Shown: positions 1 to 7,063, numbered from the stretch's first letter. The stretch is 14,421 bases of DNA from CAYFMH01 sp964344775 (GCA_964344775.1 CAYFOO010000034.1:1-14421), one strand, 5' to 3'. Numbers and translations: made by a program. The notes: generated by a model not told the origin, from the sequence alone.

Positions 1-1296
1 GCTCATTATCCCCATTTCTTCTCTCCGAACAACTTTATTGTGCAGAAAGTCTATTATAGCAAACGCTTTGGCTTTCTCTGGGTCACTGAGCGGGAAAAAA
101 TCACTAAGAGGCCGATTGGTTTTTTCACAAATAAAAGCCAAAGCTGCTTTGGTTCCAATTTCTGGGGAAAGCAATTGTCCATAAGTAGCTCCAATATTTT
201 CTTGTGCTCTTTTGCCCGCCTTTTCTAACAAAATGTGAAAGTATCCAAAAGAAAAAACTCCAAAAAAAGGAGGCGTGTGCTTTTTCCCTTTTCGCGGTTC
301 GTAGCGATGAAGGACAAATTGTCCCAGAGGTTTGCCACCGCCTTCTTGTTTTGCGATGGCGAGAATGGAAGCAATGATATCATTCATTGGTACGGTTTCC
401 ATGAGAGTTTTTATCCTTTCTCCGTACTTAGGGTGAGTCAACATTTCTTCTACTGATTGATAAGCGTAATTACTAAACTGTTGATCCGTTAAAATCCTAT
501 CTTTTTCAGCCAAAGGAAGTGGTAGCCACATGTCCGGTTTTAGAACATTTTGAGAATCCTTCACATTAAGACTGCTCAGTTCTGACTTCCAATCCACATG
601 ATCGAATTCTTGTATTTTTTTGAGCTTCTGTGCAATACCGGAGAGAGTATCTCCTTTTTTTACTACATAAAAAGTAAGTCCGTGATCTCTAATAACCGTA
701 ACTCCGGGGGCGAGTGTTTCGGTATGCTTAGCCAGTTCTTCAGTGGTAAATTCTCCGCCTTCACGATAGTCAAAAAAATGAGGGTCTGCATCGGCCAATT
801 TATCCCAGTGAGTGGGGGGGGCATCAGGAAAAGGGAGTGTGTTTTCAGAGAATAGGTTTTCTAAGCCTTCAGTTGGTTTTCCATCAAATTCTCTATTCAA
901 AAAGCTCCAATCTATAGATAGATTAGTGCTACCAGGAAGAGAAAGACCAAAATTAGCATTTGTGACAAATTCATTGGCAGGAAGAAGAGCGATAGATTGC
1001 TTTTTTTCGGCTGTTAACATTTGCAAGCTTCCATGGCCCATTACTCCCAAAAGGAATAAAAAAGCACTTACAGTAGCTAAAGAACTCGGATCAGAAAGAA
1101 TCGCATTGGTTTGTAGTCGATATTTGAGATGGTGAGCATAAACCAGTCCCTGCCTCAGAAACATCGGTTCTACCTGGATAGCTCGCAATGCCTCTTTTAC
1201 TACTCCTTTTGTAATGGAAAGAATTTGTGATAGTCCTTCTTCTACTCTCTCAAGCGGTAGTGCATCACTTTTGGGGGCGTGTTTTAATAAATTCAT
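1..1296 (-). CDS. LysM-domain membrane-anchored protein with lysozyme-like C-terminal region, 3' end beyond window
   Basis: Reading the minus strand gives 432 codons with no stop before the window edge, so the gene is partial at its C-terminus. A hydrophobic segment lies at residues 73-91, probably a membrane anchor. A LysM module spans about 209-262: it opens FYVVKKGDTLSGIAQKL and closes KPDMWLPLP, the usual peptidoglycan-binding pattern. From about 305 the segment IIASILAIAKQEGGG (Glu318) followed by FSFGYFHIL (348-356) has the spacing of lytic-transglycosylase/lysozyme folds (helix with catalytic Glu, then a G-Y/L-M-Q-like turn); this second assignment is an inference. Start choice: an ATG at 1308 lies 2 nt after a strong -10 box and would fall outside the transcript, so the ATG at 1296 is preferred. 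The gene is divergent from transketolase. It probably acts at the cell wall in envelope remodelling. Confidence 0.8.
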   Translation of the reverse strand, partial: MNLLKHAPKSDALPLERVEEGLSQILSITKGVVKEALRAIQVEPMFLRQGLVYAHHLKYRLQTNAILSDPSSLATVSAFLFLLGVMGHGSLQMLTAEKKQSIALLPANEFVTNANFGLSLPGSTNLSIDWSFLNREFDGKPTEGLENLFSENTLPFPDAPPTHWDKLADADPHFFDYREGGEFTTEELAKHTETLAPGVTVIRDHGLTFYVVKKGDTLSGIAQKLKKIQEFDHVDWKSELSSLNVKDSQNVLKPDMWLPLPLAEKDRILTDQQFSNYAYQSVEEMLTHPKYGERIKTLMETVPMNDIIASILAIAKQEGGGKPLGQFVLHRYEPRKGKKHTPPFFGVFSFGYFHILLEKAGKRAQENIGATYGQLLSPEIGTKAALAFICEKTNRPLSDFFPLSDPEKAKAFAIIDFLHNKVVRREEMGIMS

Positions 1297-1310
1297 AATT
1301 TTGTGCATTA

Positions 1311-1338
1311 ATTGTAAACAAAAAAGATATTTTGTCAA
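1311..1338 (-). promoter_or_regulatory. Promoter of the LysM protein gene
   Basis: On the minus strand TTGACA (1338-1333) is separated by 16 bp from TACAAT (1316-1311): 6/6 and 5/6 consensus matches. The predicted transcript start is near 1303, giving a leader of about 7 nt to the ATG at 1296. This placement rules out the upstream ATG at 1308. Confidence 0.65.
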
Positions 1339-1392
1339 ATTTTATTTTGTTTTTTGTTTTTCCCTTTTGATCATGCGGGTTGGGAAGTTGTT

Positions 1393-1420
1393 TTGCCATC
1401 TTTTTAAATTTCTTTATAGT
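1393..1420 (+). promoter_or_regulatory. Promoter of transketolase
   Basis: TTGCCA (1393-1398), a 16-bp spacer, then TATAGT (1415-1420); each box matches 5/6 of the sigma-70-type consensus. The predicted start is near 1427, about 30 nt before the ATG at 1458. An in-frame TTG at 1380 lies upstream of this promoter and is therefore an unlikely start. Confidence 0.55.
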
Positions 1421-1457
1421 CCTCCCACAAATTTCAATTTTTAAAAAACTAAAACCA

Positions 1458-3362
1458 ATGGATTATTCATTCCCTGCGAACGGCGAAAAATTAGGTACAG
1501 ATCGATTAGCTTTTTTGGAGCTTTTTCGGAAGTCTTGCCAACGAACCATGCTTGAAATGCTACGCACCTCTCAGAGCGGACATCCGGGAGGATCCCTATC
1601 TTCTCTTGATATTTTGAGCACTTTGTACGCTTTTCGGATTTCTCAAACCAAGGAGAAAATAATTGTTTCCAATGGGCACATCTCTCCGGGGGTGTACTCG
1701 GTTTTGGCCGAAATGGGAGCTATTGATCGAGAACAGGTAGAAAAAGAATTTCGACAGGTTGGTTCGATCTTTGAGGGGCATGTGACACGGCATGTGGAGG
1801 GGGTGCATTTTGGCACAGGACCATTGGGAGTAGGAGTTTCTGCTGCGGCGGGCTTTGCTCTTGCACAAAAAAGAAAAGGGGAGGGGGGAAAAGTTTTTTG
1901 CCTCATGGGAGATGGAGAAGCTCAGGAAGGACAAGTGCACGAAATGGCTCTTTTTGCCGCCAAAGAAAATTTATCGAACTTTGTGGTTTTTGTGGACTAC
2001 AATCAGGTGCAGTTGACGGCTAGTTTGGATGATACGTTGCCGATCAATGTGGCGGCTTTTTTCCGTGCGGCAGAATGGAATGTACTAGAAATTGATGGAC
2101 ACAATGTGGAAGAAATTTGGTCGTCTTTGGCCGAAGCGGAAAAAGCTTGTAGCCCGACGGTGGTGGTAGCAAAAACAGTGATGGGACAAGGAATTTCTCT
2201 CATGCAGGCAGATGGAGAACAGCTCAAACCTACTTGGCACGGACAAGCTCCGAAGCCGGAGGCTATCGATGAAGCATTGAAAGACTTCGAATTAACCGGA
2301 GAAGAACAAAAAATACTCGGAGAATTCCGTCTAGATCGAAGCTATGATCCGCCCAAAAACAGATTCATAAAAGATCTGGAACCGATGTCTGAAGTGGATA
2401 CGGGTAAACCAATTTTGTACGAAGCAGACGTGATGACGGACTGTCGTTCAGCCTACGGGAAGGCTCTGCTTGACCTGGCAAAAAACAATAACAACATCTG
2501 GGCGACGACGGCTGATCTCGGAGGGTCAGTGATGACCAAATTTGTCGCTGCAGAACATCCAGAGCAGTTTGTCGAATTTGGAATTGCTGAGCAAAACATG
2601 GTTTCTGTAGCGGGAGGGGCTTCTTTTGAAGGGATTATTCCTTTTGCCTCTACCTTCGGAGCGTTTCTCAGTTCTCGAGCAAAAGATCAGGCCCGAGTCA
2701 ACGACATTAATCAGACCAATGTAAAAATGGTGGCCACCCATTGTGGGCTTTCCGTGGGAGAAGATGGGCCGACACATCAAGCGATTGATGATATGGGGTC
2801 ATTTCTCGGGATGTTTCACACGATGGTGATGGAACCGGCTGATCCCAATCAGTGTGATCGGATGATTCGGTATGTGGCCTCACATTATGGGAATTTTTAC
2901 GTACGGATGGGACGGCACAAGCTACTAGTTTTGACCAAGGAAGATGGATCCGTCTTTTTTGACGAAAATTACCAATACGAATATGGAAAAACCGACACCT
3001 TGCGATCTGGGGCAGCGGTGACGATCGTGGCGATGGGAGCCACGGTGATCGAAGCACTGAAAGCTCGCGACGCATCAGGCATAGATGCCGAGATTGTGAT
3101 TGCGAGCTCAATCAAGCGGTTTGACGACAATTTAAAAACCTCGATTCAAAAAACCGGAAAGGTGATTACGGTCGAAGATCATAATGTAAAGTCCGGACTG
3201 GGGGCGGCGGTTTCTCTTTTTCTTGCTCAAGAAGGATTGAAAGTCGATTCTTTTCAATCCCTGGGAGTAGGGGAGTATCAGTTGTCTGGAAAACCAGCGG
3301 AGCTCTACGATGAGGCAGGGATTGGAAGCAGGGCGATTTCTGAAGTACTAAAAAGTTGCTAA
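1458..3362 (+). CDS. tkt: Transketolase (single-chain, full length)
   Basis: The protein has 634 residues, normal for a fused bacterial transketolase. It transfers two-carbon ketol units between sugar phosphates in the non-oxidative pentose phosphate pathway, using thiamine diphosphate and a divalent metal in the cytoplasm. The N-terminal pyrophosphate-binding domain shows SGHPGGS (40-46) and the metal/TPP motif GDGEAQEG (151-158). The pyrimidine-binding domain shows GIAEQN with catalytic Glu378 (375-380) and HCGLSVGEDGPTHQ (428-441), the sugar-phosphate-binding stretch. A C-terminal transketolase domain follows. The ATG at 1458 is chosen because the family N-terminus starts here and the candidate promoter ends at 1420; the 26 upstream in-frame codons are untranslated sequence. 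No Shine-Dalgarno is visible. MscS follows after 49 bp on the same strand with its own promoter-like sequence. Confidence 0.95.
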   Translation: MDYSFPANGEKLGTDRLAFLELFRKSCQRTMLEMLRTSQSGHPGGSLSSLDILSTLYAFRISQTKEKIIVSNGHISPGVYSVLAEMGAIDREQVEKEFRQVGSIFEGHVTRHVEGVHFGTGPLGVGVSAAAGFALAQKRKGEGGKVFCLMGDGEAQEGQVHEMALFAAKENLSNFVVFVDYNQVQLTASLDDTLPINVAAFFRAAEWNVLEIDGHNVEEIWSSLAEAEKACSPTVVVAKTVMGQGISLMQADGEQLKPTWHGQAPKPEAIDEALKDFELTGEEQKILGEFRLDRSYDPPKNRFIKDLEPMSEVDTGKPILYEADVMTDCRSAYGKALLDLAKNNNNIWATTADLGGSVMTKFVAAEHPEQFVEFGIAEQNMVSVAGGASFEGIIPFASTFGAFLSSRAKDQARVNDINQTNVKMVATHCGLSVGEDGPTHQAIDDMGSFLGMFHTMVMEPADPNQCDRMIRYVASHYGNFYVRMGRHKLLVLTKEDGSVFFDENYQYEYGKTDTLRSGAAVTIVAMGATVIEALKARDASGIDAEIVIASSIKRFDDNLKTSIQKTGKVITVEDHNVKSGLGAAVSLFLAQEGLKVDSFQSLGVGEYQLSGKPAELYDEAGIGSRAISEVLKSC

Positions 3363-3383
3363 AAAAACGTAGAATCTTAGAAT
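3356..3383 (+). promoter_or_regulatory. Candidate promoter of the MscS-family gene
   Basis: TTGCTA (3356-3361) overlaps the transketolase stop codon. It is separated by 16 bp from TAGAAT (3378-3383): 4/6 and 5/6 matches. The predicted start is near 3390, about 22 nt before the MscS ATG. The match is weaker than at other genes here, and read-through from transketolase is an alternative. Confidence 0.35.
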
Positions 3384-3411
3384 TGGATCAACAATTTTTT
3401 AAAACAAAAAA

Positions 3412-4482
3412 ATGACACTTTTTGGTTATTCGGTTTCGGATGTGCTGGCTCGAGTACTGTGGGATAGCCTGACGGTCGAGGAGCTGCTGGTGGCTTTTGG
3501 TTGCTTTATTGGATTGGTGATTGTTTTTAGAATCTTTCGGACGATTTTGCTCCAACGGTTTAAAAAACTCGCTAAAAAAACAAAATCAGATCTGGATGAT
3601 AAATTAGTAGAAATTGTTGGGAATATTGCTCCTCTTTTTTATTGGTTTTTAGCTTTTTATATCACTACAAAAATTTCTCCTGTCATAAATGGCAATTTTG
3701 AAAAAACTTTTGATGGAGCTTTTATTATCTTTGCGGTGTATGAAATAGTAAAAATTGTGCAAAACATATTTGGGTATGGAATTGAAAAATGGAATCAAGC
3801 AGAACATAAGCATCTTACCCCAACTACGCTTCATGCGATTAAATTATTGATAGGGATTATTATTTGGTCGTTGGGAATATTATTAGTACTTTCAAATCTT
3901 GGATTTGATATTTCAGCATTATTGGTAGGAGGAGGTATCGGAGGTATCGCTCTTGCTTTGGCCGCACAAAATATTTTGGGAGACTTGTTTTCTTCTTTTT
4001 CTATTTACTTTGATCGACCATTTGGAGTGGGAGACTTCGTTGTAGTAGGAGCAGACAAAGGAGTAGTAAAAAAAATAGGACTCAAAACGACTCGAATTCA
4101 GACATTGGTAGGGGAAGAATTAGTTATTTCTAATAAAGAGCTCACCAATGCTCGAGTTCAAAATTTTAAAAGAATGAAACGAAGAAGAATCAGTTTTTCT
4201 TTTGGAGTGATCTATGAGACCGACAATAAAAAACTTAAAAAAATACCAGAAATGGTAAAAAAGATTATTGATAAACAAGGGTTAGCTGAATCTGATCGAG
4301 TTCATTTTAGCACTTTTGGAGACTTCGCCCTTCTTTTTGATGTGGTATACTATGTGGATTCAAGTGATTATTTGGACTATATGAATACACAGCAGGCGAT
4401 TAATTTTGAGATCCGAGATACATTTGAAAAAGAGGGGATTGAGATGGCGTATCCGACACAGACGGTGTATGTGAGAAAGTAG
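3412..4482 (+). CDS. MscS-family mechanosensitive ion channel
   Basis: The 356-residue inner-membrane protein fits the small-conductance mechanosensitive channel family, whose members open under membrane tension to release solutes on osmotic downshock. Hydrophobic segments lie at about 26-46, 72-89, 101-120 and 143-163, followed by the glycine/alanine-rich pore helix 171-200 (LVGGGIGGIALALAAQNILG), the hallmark TM3. The beta domain begins at FDRPFGVGDFVVV (200-212), and the alpha/beta C-terminal domain runs to the end. Two extra N-terminal helices compared with E. coli MscS make it a roughly five-helix variant. The ATG at 3412 has only A-rich sequence upstream and no ribosome binding site. 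Codons are more AT-rich than in the neighbouring transketolase. The paralogue type cannot be set from sequence alone. Confidence 0.92.
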   Translation: MTLFGYSVSDVLARVLWDSLTVEELLVAFGCFIGLVIVFRIFRTILLQRFKKLAKKTKSDLDDKLVEIVGNIAPLFYWFLAFYITTKISPVINGNFEKTFDGAFIIFAVYEIVKIVQNIFGYGIEKWNQAEHKHLTPTTLHAIKLLIGIIIWSLGILLVLSNLGFDISALLVGGGIGGIALALAAQNILGDLFSSFSIYFDRPFGVGDFVVVGADKGVVKKIGLKTTRIQTLVGEELVISNKELTNARVQNFKRMKRRRISFSFGVIYETDNKKLKKIPEMVKKIIDKQGLAESDRVHFSTFGDFALLFDVVYYVDSSDYLDYMNTQQAINFEIRDTFEKEGIEMAYPTQTVYVRK

Positions 4483-4507
4483 TTAAAAGGTGATAGGTGG
4501 GAAGTTT

Positions 4508-4520
4508 TAGGTTGTAGGGA
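4508..4520 (+). repeat. Short dispersed repeat TAGGTTGTAGGGA, copy 1
   Basis: This 13-bp sequence, shortly after the MscS stop codon, recurs exactly at 13930-13942, shortly after the DUF3352 stop codon. Both copies sit in G/T-rich sequence with further GGTGATAGG or GTTGTAGG fragments. The position after a stop codon suggests a dispersed intergenic repeat family; its function is unknown. Confidence 0.5.
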
Positions 4521-4542
4521 ATATATAATTTAGTTTTGTGAA

Positions 4543-4782
4543 ATGAATTTACAAGAGGAATTGTTGAGCGGGGTTTCGCACGAGGTGCTTATGACAAATC
4601 CCGAAGGTTTGAACACCTGTGAAAAAGTTGTATTAGATGATATATCAACTGTTTTTACCGGAAGAGTACGGAGGATTTTTGACCAGAGAAATAATACCCA
4701 GAGGAAATTTCCTTTACCAGAAAATGAGGTTTTAAGACGAATATACGTCATGGGACTAATATATCCAGGAAGTATAAAATAA
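4543..4782 (+). CDS. Hypothetical protein, 79 aa
   Basis: I do not recognise a family. The 79-residue product is soluble and charged, with a polar N-terminus, a central DDISTVFTGRVRRIF stretch and a basic C-terminus. Its amino-acid composition looks protein-like, unlike the antisense frame over the same bases, which is Ser/Thr/Phe-rich. A TATAAT (4524-4529) sits 13 nt before the ATG, so a very short leader is possible, but no clear -35 box goes with it. No Shine-Dalgarno is present. It lies 60 bp after MscS on the same strand and just before the structured non-coding region. Confidence 0.5.
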   Translation: MNLQEELLSGVSHEVLMTNPEGLNTCEKVVLDDISTVFTGRVRRIFDQRNNTQRKFPLPENEVLRRIYVMGLIYPGSIK

Positions 4783-4790
4783 AGGCTTGT

Positions 4791-4818
4791 TTGACACAAA
4801 TATTTTATTGTCTAAATA
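4791..4818 (+). promoter_or_regulatory. Promoter of candidate small RNA unit 1
   Basis: A perfect TTGACA (4791-4796) is followed 16 bp later by TAAATA (4813-4818), a weak 3/6 -10 match. It lies just after the 79-aa gene and nothing protein-coding follows. The 16-bp spacing is identical to units 2 and 3. Confidence 0.4.
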
Positions 4819-4825
4819 TGTTTTT

Positions 4826-4986
4826 AGAGGTGTGTTTTCCTTTGTTTGTTCTGGATGATTCGGAGTGAGTCTCGGCCCCCCCGGATCACTTACTTCGTCT
4901 CTTGTTGGATCGAACAGGGAATTCGGACATTACCTTTAGGGGGGAGCATAGACTCCGGCGATTCTAGCTCTCCCCGCCCAATTTTT
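4826..4986 (+). ncRNA. Candidate structured small RNA, unit 1
   Basis: No plausible reading frame covers this stretch. The predicted RNA starts near AGAGG (4826-4830) and would end in a GC-rich hairpin followed by a T-run (4982-4986). GAGTCT (4867-4872) can pair with AGACTC (4950-4955), and CCCCCC (4876-4881) with GGGGGG (4939-4944). That fold competes with the terminal hairpin, which uses the same G-run. No known RNA family was recognised; it does not match 5S, tmRNA, RNase P or SRP consensus blocks I know. Transcription is inferred from the promoter-like sequence and terminator only. Confidence 0.3.
4939..4986 (+). terminator. Rho-independent terminator of unit 1
   Basis: GGGGGGAGC (4939-4947) pairs with GCTCTCCCC (4967-4975), 9 bp with one G-U, loop 19 nt. 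A five-T run follows 6 nt later at 4982-4986. Confidence 0.45.
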
Positions 4987-4997
4987 GTATTCTTGAA

Positions 4998-5025
4998 TTG
5001 ACAGCATTTTTTATTTTTTTATTTT
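4998..5025 (+). promoter_or_regulatory. Promoter of candidate small RNA unit 2
   Basis: A perfect TTGACA (4998-5003), 16-bp spacer, then TATTTT (5020-5025; 4/6). It starts directly after the unit 1 terminator. An 8-bp palindrome CTCGCGAG (5027-5034) covers the predicted start point. Confidence 0.45.
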
Positions 5026-5031
5026 GCTCGC

Positions 5032-5188
5032 GAGGAGATGTGTCTTAGCTTTTTTAGATGATGGAGGGGGCTCCGAATCCTCTCGGACTATTTGGTCGTC
5101 ATACTAACCTTGCATGACACACCAAGTTCCTCATCCGGAAGGAGAAGGGTGGCAGAATTTTAGCTATTTCTTCTCCTTCCGACCAACT
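5032..5188 (+). ncRNA. Candidate structured small RNA, unit 2
   Basis: The predicted RNA begins near GAGGAGATG (5032-5040). It contains several hairpins: GGAG/CTCC around 5072-5083, CCGA/TCGG next to it, and a two-part stem TTGGT (5092-5096) with ACCAA (5121-5125) plus GTCAT (5098-5102) with ATGAC (5114-5118). A 12-bp perfect stem follows at 5136-5147 / 5170-5181. A reading frame of 92 codons begins inside it (5114), but it runs across the hairpins and the next promoter and looks like chance. No family was recognised. Evidence for transcription is the promoter and fold only. Confidence 0.3.
5136..5188 (+). terminator. Long hairpin ending unit 2
   Basis: CGGAAGGAGAAG (5136-5147) pairs perfectly over 12 bp with CTTCTCCTTCCG (5170-5181), extended by two G-U pairs inward. 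TTTT follows at 5188-5191, after a 6-nt gap. The loop of about 18 nt is long for a terminator, so it may instead be a functional domain of the RNA. Confidence 0.35.
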
Positions 5189-5210
5189 TTTATGTATCAA
5201 AATATTTTGA

Positions 5211-5238
5211 TTGACAAGGGAAAACTTGGGGATATAAA
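5211..5238 (+). promoter_or_regulatory. Promoter of candidate small RNA unit 3
   Basis: TTGACA (5211-5216; 6/6), 16-bp spacer, TATAAA (5233-5238; 5/6). It is one of the strongest promoter matches in the window, yet it faces the 3' end of the convergent carB gene with no protein gene to drive. Confidence 0.55.
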
Positions 5239-5243
5239 AAATA

Positions 5244-5406
5244 GCGAGGAAATACCTGTCTGTGGCAACTCTGGATGGAATTGGATTGGAACCCTTAAGC
5301 GAGATGGGAGTGTCCCCCCGCTTCCACCGCGTTTCATCATGGATAGCTTGGATGGGGCTGTTATTTCCTCAGGGGAGGGCGAGGAGTGGTGACCCTCGTT
5401 CTCCCC
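5244..5406 (+). ncRNA. Candidate structured small RNA, unit 3 (about 160 nt, 6S-like outline)
   Basis: Seven nucleotides after the -10 box the predicted RNA begins with GAGGAAATA (5246-5254), which pairs perfectly with TATTTCCTC (5362-5370) as a 9-bp closing stem. Within it lie a large, weakly paired bubble and an apical hairpin: AAGCG (5297-5301) with CGCTT (5319-5323), enclosing GGGA (5306-5309) with TCCC (5313-5316). A strong terminal hairpin follows. Closing stem, big central bubble and apical stem-loop at 160-200 nt is the outline of 6S RNA, but I see no sequence match to that family, so this is shape only. It is convergent with carB. Confidence 0.4.
5372..5406 (+). terminator. GC-rich hairpin between unit 3 and carB (possibly bidirectional)
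   Basis: GGGGAGGGCGAGG (5372-5384) pairs with CCTCGTTCTCCCC (5394-5406), 13 bp including two G-U pairs, loop 9 nt. It sits 9 bp beyond the carB stop. No T-run follows directly on either strand; the nearest on the plus strand is six T from about 5426. Confidence 0.4.
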
Positions 5407-5415
5407 ACTACCCCC

Positions 5416-7056
5416 CTACACATCATTTTTTGCACCCAGGTACGTGGTGTACAAATAGTTGGTTTGTGCGGGGAATTCTGCAGCGAGGGTATCGATTTGT
5501 TTTGTCACCGGGATGATTTTTTGATGCGTACGGAGCTTTCTGATTTCTGCAGAAGTTTTTTTACTCAGCCGAGCGATTTCGACGTCAGAAAATCCCAGTT
5601 TTTTAGCTTCTAGTAGTTTTTCTTCTGAAAAGTTATTTTGTAATTCTTTGGCAAAATCAGTGATTTTCTCGATCTGAAAAAGAAACCAGTGGTCGATCTT
5701 GGTCATTTTCCAAATTTCTTCTACAGAAAAAACTTCTGTAAAAAGTGCCTGAGCCACGGCAAAAATCCTCTGAGGAGAAGCAATTCTGAGAGCTTCCTCT
5801 AGTTCGTTTTTATTTTTAAATTTTACTGGCGAATCCAGGATTCCTTCTGACCTGATAGCCAGCATTCGGATTGCTTTTTGTAGACACTCTGGGAAATTTC
5901 TCCCCAGGGCCATCACTTCTCCGACCGATTTCATTTCTGTGGAGATTTCTTGAGATACTTTTCGAAATTTTTGCAGATCCCACCGTGGAATTTTCAGTGC
6001 CAGATAATCGAGGGCCGGTTCGAAAAAAGCGGTCGTCACCTGCGTGATCGCATTTGGGATTTCCGGCAGTGTTTTTCCGAGAATTATTTCAGCGGCTACG
6101 GCAGCAAGTGGGTAACCTGTGGCCTTGGAAGCAAGAGCTGAGCTTCGAGAAAGCCGGGCATTTACTTCGATTACTCGGTATTCAGATGGATCATTGGGAT
6201 TGAGGGCGTATTGAATGTTACATTCACCAATGATACCGAGATGTCGAATAGTTTTGATCGCTACGGTTCGGAGCATCTGATATTCGAAGTTTGCCAAAGT
6301 CATCGAAGGAGAAATTACAATCGATTCTCCGGTATGGATCCCTAGTGGATCAAAATTTTCCATATTTACTACCGCAATAGCATTATCCGCACTGTCTCGT
6401 ACGATCTCATATTCGATTTCTTTCCATCCTCGGAGATCTTCTTCTACGAGCAACTGTGGAGAGAAAGCAAAGGCTTCCTTTGCCATTTTTTCAAAATCTT
6501 TTTCGTTTTCACAAAAACCAGAGCCTTTGCCTCCCAGAGCAAATCCCGCTCGCATGATGAGTGGAAAACCAATTTTTTCTGCCGCGGTTTTTGCTTCTTT
6601 TAAACTTCTTGTGGCGATTGATCTTGGAGTTTTGACATCAATTTCTTTGAGCTTTTTTACAAAAATCTCCCGATCTTCTGTGGCTTGAATAACGGAAACA
6701 GGTGTGCCAAGTACTTTTATTCCATGTTTTTTGAGAATTCCATTTTCTTTCAGGGCCAATCCACAATTGAGTGCGGTCTGCCCGCCAAAAGAAAGAGCTA
6801 AGCTGTCCGGTTTTTCACGTTCAATTACTTTCTCTACAAATTCCGGCGTGATTGGCAAAAAATAAACTTCATCTGCAGTACTCTCTTTCGGAGAAAAAGT
6901 ATCCGGATCAGTCTGGATTGTGGCAATGTTTGGATTTATAAGAATTACTTTGTGTCCTGCTTTTTTAAATGTTTTGATCGCTTGTGATCCGGAATAATCA
7001 AACTCACCCGCTTCTCCAATTTTCAACGCTCCTGACCCAAGAAGTAAGATCTTCAT
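5416..7056 (-). CDS. carB: Carbamoyl-phosphate synthase large subunit, N-terminal half only (split or truncated CarB)
   Basis: The product has 546 residues against about 1070 for intact CarB. Intact CarB makes carbamoyl phosphate from bicarbonate, ammonia and ATP for pyrimidine and arginine synthesis; this half normally activates bicarbonate. The pre-ATP-grasp domain begins GSGALKIGEAGEFDYSG (7-23), with FGGQTALNCG at 90-99. The ATP-grasp domain ends in metal-binding EVNAR (297-301), equivalent to the E-x-N-x-R of E. coli CarB. The oligomerisation domain runs to IDTLAAEFPAQTNYLYTTY (521-539). The TAG stop falls just where the second synthetase half would begin, and no frame downstream resumes that half. 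The signature motifs resemble Bacteroidetes and eukaryotic CAD-type CPSases more than E. coli CarB. The ATG at 7056 suits the family N-terminus and a promoter placed for leaderless transcription. No carA or second half is in view. Confidence 0.9.
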   Translation of the reverse strand: MKILLLGSGALKIGEAGEFDYSGSQAIKTFKKAGHKVILINPNIATIQTDPDTFSPKESTADEVYFLPITPEFVEKVIEREKPDSLALSFGGQTALNCGLALKENGILKKHGIKVLGTPVSVIQATEDREIFVKKLKEIDVKTPRSIATRSLKEAKTAAEKIGFPLIMRAGFALGGKGSGFCENEKDFEKMAKEAFAFSPQLLVEEDLRGWKEIEYEIVRDSADNAIAVVNMENFDPLGIHTGESIVISPSMTLANFEYQMLRTVAIKTIRHLGIIGECNIQYALNPNDPSEYRVIEVNARLSRSSALASKATGYPLAAVAAEIILGKTLPEIPNAITQVTTAFFEPALDYLALKIPRWDLQKFRKVSQEISTEMKSVGEVMALGRNFPECLQKAIRMLAIRSEGILDSPVKFKNKNELEEALRIASPQRIFAVAQALFTEVFSVEEIWKMTKIDHWFLFQIEKITDFAKELQNNFSEEKLLEAKKLGFSDVEIARLSKKTSAEIRKLRTHQKIIPVTKQIDTLAAEFPAQTNYLYTTYLGAKNDV

Positions 7057-7063
7057 CGGACAG

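Noticed and set aside
4530..4799. 89-codon minus-strand frame opposite the 79-aa gene
   Set aside because: Ser/Thr/Phe-rich composition typical of an antisense shadow; the plus frame looks more protein-like and has a -10 box near its start.
4895..4921. Possible tRNA T-arm on the minus strand (TGTTCGATCC)
   Set aside because: The flanking five bases do not pair to form a T-stem, and no acceptor, D or anticodon arms can be placed around it.
5127..5150. SRP RNA-like core TCCGGAAGGA next to a GGGGGCTC about 60 nt upstream
   Set aside because: The GGAA loop and closing pairs match, but the conserved symmetric-loop bases (CAGG/AGCAG) are missing and no complementary 3' end pairs with GGGGGCTC.
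5114..5392. 92-codon plus-strand open frame beginning at an ATG
   Set aside because: It crosses a 12-bp hairpin, a near-consensus promoter and the closing stem of unit 3. Its product is a Gly/Pro/Ser-rich string with no domain-like pattern.
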